A DNA stretch of 64,000 nucleotides from Wolfiporia cocos. Its lineage: Eukaryota; Basidiomycota; Agaricomycetes; Polyporales; Phaeolaceae. Within the stretch, counting starts at the first letter, position 1, and each line of letters opens with the position of its first letter. Below, piece by piece: positions 56,556 through 64,000 of this stretch. The stretch lies in assembly GCA_029448655.1 (NCBI GenBank), contig JACCLO010000006.1:1054001-1118000 (forward strand), given 5' to 3'. The notes under the pieces were generated by a model. That model had not been told where the DNA came from, did not search any database, and worked only from the letters and a program-made list of their open reading frames with translations. Both the position numbers and the translations under genes were made by a program.

Positions 56556-57884
56556 AACATAATTCCAGGTGTAGCAACTTAGAATCCGATACATCTCTGG
56601 CCCCCGTGGCTATATATTTTATGAGAGCGCGTGCGTGTTACGGCGAATACCTGTAGGTAGACGACGTATGTCCTCAGTACGGTGCGCTCGGGTAAGAGTG
56701 CAAGACTATGTATATCTGTACCTGTAGGTAGACGACGTATGTCTAAATACAGGAATGCAATCAATGTAACGAACATAGTGCGACGTAACGGTATTGTGCT
56801 TACCCTCAGTACGGTGCGCTCGGGCAAGAGGGCAAGACTGAGGGTCAGCAAATGCAGGCAGCGGTTTAAGTAATCTACGGTGCCAGCGAAACGTGGGGGG
56901 CGGAACGGAAAGGCGGTAAAACAGTAGTGGGCAGCTATGTAACCAGATAAGGACTACGGTAGCTAAGGGACGCCACAAAAACGTATCGATTCGGAATGTG
57001 AAAGGCACAGTATGTGAAAGGCACAGACACTATCAACGGACTAAGTCGGTCCTTGGTGCGGGCGGGGCCGCGCAGTGTCGGCGCGACAGATTGTGCGCTC
57101 CAACATATTTTACTGTGATGACTCTACACAAGGGCATTTGGCACAGTGTAGCGCGCACGCTTTGCATGACTACGTAATTGCGTGAGGTCTAGGGTTTAAT
57201 CTCTTGACTATTTTGGGAAGTAGTGATGTCTTTTGGCGTAAATGCGCTGCGGTTTTATTTTGCTAAATACACGGGTATAGAGTGAGGAAAACACTTTATT
57301 GATGAGAAACATGGGCGAGACAGTACCGAGTATGCATCGCGACAAGAACAAGAACACAAACATGACACTAAGGGTAGGTGCAGAACAGTTGTACACAACA
57401 CGGCTACGAGAACGTCGACTGTCAGTGGCAATTGGAAACACTGCTACACAACAACAGAGCGACGTGAGAGGATGAGACCTGAATAGCGGTAATGCAAGAA
57501 ACGTTCCGGTGAGACGATGTTAGATAGGGAGATAGATGGACCAAACAAACGAGAAAGAACCAAGAAAGCAGCAGTTCGTGGGGATCCATGCTAGTGAAAA
57601 CTGACCAGCGCCACACGAAAGAGGGAACAGAGTATCGAAACTAGACATGACCATTGCTCATTTAGTGATTTTCGTTATGCAGCTGTGGTGACAACGTAGA
57701 CTTGATGCGCAGAGACAGCAGCGAGATGGGACGATATCGAGACAGGAAACCAAGCCGGTGATATTACTTCTATGGGCCGAGATGCATAGAGGATGAAGGA
57801 GACGAGAACCGTGCTTGTGCATACACTCGCAAACCCTGAATGTTGCTTGTTTTCATAGGGACGATACTGGCATGTGCGCGTCAC
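56556..57884. other. 1.3-kb intergenic region with short direct repeats
   Basis: No gene recognised. A 22-base block (CTGTAGGTAGACGACGTATG plus TC) occurs at 56651-56672 and 56722-56743. A roughly 35-base block beginning CCTCAGTACGGTGCGCTCGG occurs at 56672 and 56814. TGTGAAAGGCACAG is repeated in tandem at about 56997-57027. They could be remnants of a local duplication. Confidence 0.5.
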
Positions 57885-60180
57885 TCAGTCGTAGCCGGAC
57901 GAGCTGGAAGACCCGTTGCTGGGGCTGTTTCCTTGCCCGTACATAGAACCGGGGCTGTTTTCTTGTCCGTACATAGGACCAAGGGCAACAGACGGGCCTG
58001 CAGCGTACTGCTGTACAGCGGCAGAGCCCGATGCCGGAGTGCCCTGCCCAACGTGATGCGCCACAACCACCCCGCTCGCATTCGTAATGTGCGGGGGCGA
58101 CGGGTAAGTGGGCATGTTGCGGACCTCGGTGGTCTGCTGCTGGGCGGGCGTCTGGCGGCTGCGGCGCCCGCCTCTCCTTGCAGCGGGCTGCTGTCTGCCA
58201 GTCTGCTGCTGCGGGGGCGGAGCACTCGCGGGCCATGCGGACGGCGGGATGCGCGTGTCCTGGGTGTCCGCGCCGAACGTGGCCTGCCACTGGTTAAACT
58301 GCGTCTGCTCGAGGGCGGCCGTGGCGAACGCGGGCTGGCCGGGTGCGACGGGCGCGGGGAGAATGGGGACGCCGGGGGCCTGGAGAAGCTCCTGCGGGAT
58401 GGGCTGCGGGACGAGCCGCGGGATGGGCTGCTCGATGCGCCTGCCGCGGCGTGTCGCGGACCGGGTGATGCGCTGCCCGACCACGGCGCCCTGGGAGCGC
58501 AGGGAAGGGTCGATGTTGTCGTCAGTGGCCATGGGGATGGCCATGAGCTGCGGCGGATAGGCTACTGCCGGGGGTGTCTGCGCACCAGGAGTGCCGCCGG
58601 TCTGGGACTGGGCGCTGGTCCCCTGCTCGTCGTCGCTGGAGGACTGCTCGCGGCCGCGGTGGGAGGTGCCGGGACGGCGGGCGAGCTCTGCCTTGGTAGG
58701 CCGTTTGTTGCGCTTGCGCTGGCGTTTGTTGCCCTCGCCCTGGGAGTAGTCGACGACCCAGAAGCTGCCCTTGCCGGGCTCAGTGATCGGCTTGGGCAGC
58801 TTGCGGAAGCACTTGTTCAGTGACAGGTTGTGGCGGATCGAGTTCTGCGATCGATCACGTCGGTCAACCATGCACCCACGCGCGCACACACTGCGACGCA
58901 CCTGCCACGCCTTGTCGTGCGTGTTGTTGCGGTACCATTCAAACCGCTCCTCCAGCGCACCATAGATCTCTTGCAGTGTGAGCCGCTTCTTGGGGCTGCC
59001 ATGGATCGCCAGCTTGATGAGCGTCGGGTACGGGTAGTTTGGCTTCTCGCCCGGCGGCGGGTCGAGAAGCGACCACAGATTCACTTCCTCCTCCGGGCCC
59101 AGGCCCAGCAGCTGGCGCAAGTTGGGCGTCGGGTCAGGAATGTCTGCAGGGAGTGGCTCCAACGGCGGCGGGTTCGGCACTCTCGCCGGCGGGAGGCCTT
59201 GGTAGCGAATCGGGTGGTCCGCAAGCGTGAGCGGACGCGGCGGCTGGTCTATCTGGGGCGTGGGCGTCGCCGGAGGAAGCGGCACAGGGCCCGTCTGCTG
59301 GTGCGCGTAGTACGTGATCTCGGGCGTGTTCGACGCATCGAGCGTCATCGACATGGCCTGCGCCGCCCCGGGCACATGCGGCGGATACGTAAGCGTGCGC
59401 GGACGATAGTACGATTGCCCTGTGGGAGGGTTCTGCGGCTGTGCGTTGTGACGGACATGCTCGAGCCCGATCCTGCGCGCCCGAGCATCGTAGGCTGGAT
59501 AACGCTCCGCATCGAATGGCGCGTCCTGCGCGACTTGCTCTTGCGGGGCTTGGAAGGATGCATCAAACTGAGAGTTTGGGCTGCCGTATTGCTCTGCACC
59601 GCCCGCGGACGCGCTCCTCTGCGTGCCAGTGCTCACCGGGTTGCTGTGGTCGCTCCTGTAGCTGTGGATCGAACTTGCGGGGCTGCTACCGCCGCTATTG
59701 AGAGTCTGATTCACCTAGATGTACAGATCAAATGAACATGTCGCGCATCAGATAAGAAAAAAAGCGACATACCGGCTGTGAGGATACGGGAGTTGCGGGC
59801 GGAAGCAGTTGAGGCGGATAGCCGAAGAACGCAGCCTGGTACGCGTTTGCAGGCGGGAATTGAAGGCCTTGAGACGGAGCTGACTGTCCTGGGGGTGCAT
59901 ATGGGGCGTCGTCCACGTAGATCGTGGCGCCGGATGTGGCGTCGGTCGTTGTGGGGGCATAAGGGTTGGTTTCATTACCAAATTGCACAGGCGGGGTCGC
60001 GAACAGTGGCTGAACGCGTGCGGGCTGTTCCCTACCGCTCCCATTGCTGGAAGACCCAGAATCCGAACCGGTGCTGTGCCTACGATAATGAAGTCCGGTG
60101 AGGTCGCCAGAGGTCGGAATCGTGTCAGAATAGTTTGTGGAGAACGCGCGAGAGCGCCCCGAAGCAGCGTTGGTGTCCAT
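57885..60180 (-). CDS. forkhead-domain transcription factor
   Basis: The start is ATG 60180 (MDTNAASGRSRAFSTNYSDT). Intron at about 59773-59715. The forkhead domain is at roughly 59045-58760: PNYPYPTLIKLAIHGSPKKR, LTLQEIYGALEERFEWYRNN, then AWQ, a 57-base intron, and NSIRHNLSLNKCFRKLPK with GKGSFWVVDYSQG. The recognition helix (NSIRHNLSL) is canonical. A basic stretch follows (KRQRKRNKRPTKAEL), then a long Pro/Gln-rich tail with a duplicated Gly-Asn-Ser segment before the stop at 57885. The 57-base intron has no stop and keeps frame, so retention would insert 19 residues beside the recognition helix. The nearest class is fungal Fox factors such as Fkh or Sep1; target genes cannot be inferred. 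Confidence 0.9.
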
Positions 60181-62236
60181 CTATGGCAAGCGGACCCACA
60201 ATGAATAACAACGATTAGTTAACGAGGGAGAATTCGAAAACGCATGAAAGCGCGGAGTAGATTGCCCTTTAGAGCGGGAATCTCAGGGGCAATTAACGTG
60301 TGTCCTGTTTAGTTGTCTGTGGACAGATGTGGGTCCGCACCGCCCGGGAGGGGTAGGCCCACTACCTTGACGCGTCATTTAATGAACAGTTCGTTAGGAA
60401 CGCTGCTTGCGATGCCAGCGAGGACACGTACCATCGCAAGAACCATCCAGGCATGGCGCCACTCCGTACACAGTGCCCGTCGGGTCGCGCTGATTTGTGG
60501 CATACCCGCCGGCGTCTCGCGCCCCAGAGATGTGGCCGGTGCGCAATCCCCTCCCATCGAGCCAATCGCTAACTGTGTTTCAATCTGCTTGCAGAGGAGC
60601 ATCACAGGCTAGTGAAACAGCGCAGCTGCATCGTCCTGTTTCCAGCCAATGAGCGAATCAGCGACCCGGGAAAATGCATGGCGCAGACGTACCAGGCGGC
60701 CTACCATGGTTCGGCACTGCAAACACGGTGCTGTTCCTGAGCCACACATCAGAGAACAGCGATGAGTGGCGGATAGCATCAAGAACGAGTGGCGGGGCAT
60801 GGCTGTCGTGTGCAGCTCGTCTCTCCGTTCAGGGGGCGTCGACGCTGCACGTGGCATCTGTAGACACTTGTAGGCGTACTCCTGCGATCGACCCACAGCC
60901 AATTGCCTATTGTTCGCCATTTCCGTCCAGTGCCACGCTGGCTGGGCGGTCATCGATGGGCTTGCTCGGCTTTCCCCCACTTTCTGCGCCCGGCCGGGGG
61001 TGTTCCAGGGCTCCTTGGTACCCTCCGTGGTTTTTGCGCTCTGCGCTTGCGCTTGAAGTCCCCTCTGGATGTTCAACACGCGATAATGACGTGGATTCGA
61101 GTATTGGTCAGCTCCTTGTCGCGGCAGGCTGGGAATCTGTAGGTCGCATCCGACGCGCTGTTCTGCTTCACCGGAATGGACTAGTATCCAGGCGTTTGAC
61201 AGACCCAGCAAATGCAAGGCATGATTTCTTTCATCGACCACGACACCTTTGACGGCCTATTCACCCTACCTTCGCGCCCGCACAAAGTGGTGATGGCCCC
61301 GGACGCGTCGGTGGCTGGTCGAGCCGCGCGCAATATCGCGGGAAAATGGGCGTCTGCGCGCCCATTGTTCGCGACGATTAGCCATGCTAGCCATGCCGGA
61401 GAGAGCCTAGCACGCGAAGGTACCGCCGCGCGCGGCGATCTCCAGCTGCATGACTTCATGCGCGTGCTTATTTGCGACAAAGTTAGCCTTTCCTCGATGG
61501 ACAAATTCGGCCACGCAGATACCCTTGCGTATTCCCGCGCTGGCTGCAGGCATTGCTGGGTATCGGTAGTGTGCGATTCCTGCAGAGGCAAATTCCAGAC
61601 CGCGACAACCAAGTATGTGTTGGAGTTCAGGTCACGGTTGGCTTTCATCATGCGTTCTGTGTCAGCGCCCCTATCGGAGTCAGCAGCGCGTTCCCATGCA
61701 CGGTAAGTAGCAAGGTGCTCGTCCGACATCGGTAACAGTCTGTTGACAAAAGACTGTGCTCGCTCAATTTATGGTTCTGCGCATGTCGCTTTATTCGTAG
61801 CATTTGCTGTCAGAGGTGAGCATACAATTGAGACAGGGCGTCGCAGAGTGTTCGTGCGGGTTCCTCGGCCGGTGCGTTTGCCAAACAGTCACAACAGGCC
61901 ACGCACAAATGCAAATATTGTTTCCGCTTCAGATGCTCGTGAAGGCCTTTGTCATCTTGTTTGCATCGTCCTTAGATGCTGGCCAACTGGATATATGTTC
62001 CAATACAGCAAGATGGCTATGTATATATAGAGGCTTTGCTGATAATATATGCACGTCGTTGCTGCTAACAACGGCCGCAGAGAGCCGCACAAGGCGTTTT
62101 CGAAAAAAGAGGCGGTCTCAATCACACAGTTCCTATGACTTGATGAGTGGGCCAACATGCAAATGTTATTGCGGTCTGGCAAATTCCACTGATGCCAGAG
62201 GATGGCTAACACTGAACTAAGCAATTGCGAGACGAA
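60181..62236. other. 2-kb region without a confident gene
   Basis: Contains the forkhead promoter and the 3' flank of the next gene. The stretch 61181-61735 is open on both strands: plus 61212-61706 (164 codons, MQGMISFIDHDTFDGLFTLP) and minus 61729-61181. Neither shows a known domain or splice pattern, and one may be a small orphan gene. Confidence 0.4.
61212..61706 (+). CDS. hypothetical orphan ORF, low support
   Basis: 164-codon single open frame with ATG 61212. It contains a Cys-rich patch (CRHCWVSVVCDSCRG) near its C-terminal third that could bind a metal, but the spacing matches no family I know. The opposite strand is equally open, which weakens the case. No neighbouring exon was needed to extend it. 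Confidence 0.2.
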   Translation: MQGMISFIDHDTFDGLFTLPSRPHKVVMAPDASVAGRAARNIAGKWASARPLFATISHASHAGESLAREGTAARGDLQLHDFMRVLICDKVSLSSMDKFGHADTLAYSRAGCRHCWVSVVCDSCRGKFQTATTKYVLEFRSRLAFIMRSVSAPLSESAARSHAR

Positions 62237-63353
62237 TCACTTGCTATCGGCGACGAACGCAGCTGCACTCGAGCGCGCGGTCAGCGTCGGGCATGTCCAC
62301 GTCCAGTGCATGCGCCCGCAATGCTGGCAGGGCGTCATCGGGATCTTCTTGCGCTGATCGGGGCAGTCCCGCCCGACGTGCGTCGTCTTGTGGCAGATCG
62401 GGCAGCGCGGCCGGTTCCGCGTCAGGATGTGCAGCAGGCGGCGCTGTTCGATGTCGTCCTCCGTGAGCGGGCGTGTCGCCGCCCGCTGCATGTTCTGGCT
62501 CCATGCTGACGCGACCCCGCGCGCGAGGTGCCGCTCGAAGGCCCGCTCGATGAGCATCGCGAGGCGCACGTCGCGCAGCGTGATGCCCGGCCGCACCGGA
62601 GGCTGCCGCCCCGGCGAGGTCGGTAGCGGCCTCGCGGAGTGCGTGTGCGTGCGGATATGGATCATGCATTCTGAGGTGATCGTCACGCAGTGATGCTGGC
62701 GCGCATATATGCTGAGTTAGTGGACGCAGCGAGTTGTGTGCACGGATGCCACTCACTAACTCGTCATTCTGAATCTCCTGTATCTCGCGGCGGAAAGTAA
62801 GCGCGGCCTCGTGATTGCCCTGCTGGAACCAGAACTGCTTCGCAAGTTCGGGGCTCGCATTGAGCGAGGGCGGGCCGGAGACCTCGCGCGAGTACTCGGA
62901 GCTGCCCACCACCCATGCCCGGTGGTACAAAGGCAGCAAATAAGTGTTAATGTCTGCCTGGGTGAGATACGAGCATGGATAGTCCGGGGCAGGAGGCAGT
63001 TCGGGCAGTGGTGGGCATGGGATGTCAAACGGGTCCTGTATCTATGCATTTACTGAGGTAAATAGCACCGAAAATCCTGTACAGCCTAGCCTTGGACGTA
63101 CTTGATTGGTCTCGGGAATAACATCATTGTCGAAATCCAGAAATTCAGCTCCTGTATGAGATGTCTTTTCAGGTGGTGGCTTCTCGTTGTTGCTGGGATT
63201 CTCTGAAATTTCCGCCTTTCTATCTTGCGCCGATTCTCCTGCAGTATCGGTGCTTCGAGAGCTGTATCGGAGTTGAGCAAACGTCGGATGCCACCGCGGC
63301 CGGAGCGCTGCTCTTGAGAGTAGAGACGATATCTTCAGTACAGATGAACGCAT
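62237..63353 (-). CDS. mitochondrial pterin-4a-carbinolamine dehydratase-like protein with C-terminal zinc knuckles
   Basis: The start is ATG 63353 with a basic, mitochondrial-type presequence (MRSSVLKISSLLSRAALRPR). After an intron (63100-63042) comes a PCD-like domain: YLTQADINTYLLPLYHRAWV, FRREIQEIQNDEL, then over a second intron (about 62755-62690) HHCVTITSECMIHIRTHTH and ITLRDVRLAMLIERAFE. PCD enzymes recycle tetrahydrobiopterin. The paired His and the later T-H are kept, but the usual P-E-W stretch after HH is missing, so catalysis is uncertain. The C-terminal 80 residues add two knuckles: CPICHKTTHVGRDC (CX2CX4HX4C) and CQHCGRMHWTWTC (CX2CX3HX4C). The last exon is continuous, so the fusion is real if the upstream splice is right. 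It is divergent from THG1, 202 bases apart. Confidence 0.6.
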
Positions 63354-63555
63354 CTTAGGAACTTTTGCGGCAGTGGTGGTCGCGCGTCAAGGCGCGAGCG
63401 CGATGGGCGCCTATGATAGCATCAAAACGATCGGCAAAACGATCGGATCAGCTTCTGACCTTGGCTTGATTCAAGTCTCGATGGCTGCTGTTTCAGCCTT
63501 CAGTACGAGCCTGACTATATGCACATTATAATTGAGCCGTTACACTCTACTTGAT
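63354..63555. promoter_or_regulatory. short bidirectional promoter
   Basis: 202 bases between divergent start codons of the PCD-like gene and THG1. It includes a tandem AAAACGATCGG repeat (63424-63447). Shared control is inferred from spacing only. Confidence 0.45.
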
Positions 63556-64000
63556 ATGACGGGCTCTCGCTATGAGTATGTGAAGAATTTTGAGCTTCCT
63601 GACCCGATCTTGCCAGGCACCTTCATGGTGCTTCGGATCGACGGACGTGCATTTCATCGGTAAGGATTATTGTTTCTTTTTGTGATGCAGTGAGATCACT
63701 GTTTTGGCAGACTATCCTCAGAGCACGAGTTCGTTAAACCCAACGACGAGCGTGCCCTGGAACTGATGGATCACGCTGCCCGGGATGTCATGAACGAATT
63801 CAAGGACATCGTCCTTGCGTTTGGCGAGTCTGACGAGTATAGGTCTACATCTGCTTTCTTCAAGAATATAGTTATGTATGCTCACCCCCTTTACTGTATA
63901 CCCAGTTTTCTCTTCCGAAAATCGACATCACTGTACAATCGCCGACATTCCAAAATCCTAACTACAGTCACATCCCTGTTTACCTCATCCTACGTGTACA
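63556..64000 (+). CDS. THG1: tRNA-His guanylyltransferase, 5' part
   Basis: Adds the essential G-1 to tRNA-His. The start is ATG 63556: MTGSRYEYVKNFELPDPILP, then TFMVLRIDGRAFHR with the first metal-binding Asp (IDGR). Intron about 63660-63710. Second exon LSSEHEFVKPNDERALELMD and DIVLAFGESDEYS with the other catalytic acidic residues. A second intron (about 63842-63909) splits the Ser codon before FLFRKSTSLYNRRHSKILTT and SLFTSSYV. The frame is open at the window end, so roughly half of the usual 270 or so residues is missing only because the window stops. Confidence 0.92.

Noticed and set aside
57840..59735. Two long plus-strand frames (327 and 301 codons) in GC-rich DNA
   Set aside because: Antisense to the forkhead gene; no domain, Arg-rich composition typical of shadows.

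Overview
This window is basidiomycete nuclear DNA, most likely from a wood- or litter-decay agaricomycete. The genes have many short GT-AG introns of about 45-65 bases, close spacing on both strands, and typical content: a secreted bicupin oxalate decarboxylase, a proline-rich metacaspase, an F-box protein and an MFS sugar transporter. All identities come from reading translated exons; no database search was run.

Layout. 0.1-2.6 kb: GUP1-type MBOAT acyltransferase (+), convergent with an FAD monooxygenase (-, 2.9-4.9 kb). 6.6-10.4 kb: arrestin-fold protein with a long disordered tail (+). 12.0-14.6 kb: Ppn2-like metallophosphatase (+). 15.1-16.9 kb: F-box gene (-) with a frameshifting 7-bp tandem duplication. 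17.3-24.9 kb: two head-to-tail UvrD/Srs2-type helicase paralogues (-). 25.2-40.6 kb: a nested transposon cluster. 41.0-43.7 kb: sugar transporter (-). 45.7-48.2 kb: metacaspase (-). 48.6-50.8 kb: oxalate decarboxylase (-). 51.3-53.0 kb: unknown disordered nuclear-type protein (+). 53.8-56.6 kb: methionyl-tRNA synthetase (+). 57.9-60.2 kb: forkhead factor (-). 62.2-63.4 kb: mitochondrial pterin-dehydratase-like protein with zinc knuckles (-), divergent from THG1 (+, cut by the window end).

The transposon cluster is the unusual part and can be dissected to the base. Five minus-strand Helitrons (TC start, GC-rich hairpin, CTAG end) stand head to tail at 25,258-36,176. They are interrupted by two solo LTRs and by a complete 5.3-kb Ty1/copia element. 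The copia element has a primer-binding site matching the anticodon region of initiator tRNA-Met, which implies half-tRNA priming. Next comes a large palindromic element (36,710-40,558) bounded by a 9-bp direct repeat. Its left arm carries a 921-bp TRIM-like element, its right arm a two-unit Helitron, and its end a 796-bp Mutator-like element that has captured a RecQ-type helicase fragment. Each arm is the empty site for the insertion in the other. The subterminal hairpins of the Mutator-like element show compensatory changes between its two ends. Without these insertions only about 0.9 kb of host sequence remains between 25.2 and 41 kb, and it may hold parts of two broken genes.

The flanking host genes are ordinary single-copy types: lipid or GPI-anchor remodelling, polyphosphate turnover, DNA repair, translation (MetRS, THG1), sugar uptake, oxalate removal. 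Nothing suggests a metabolic gene cluster.
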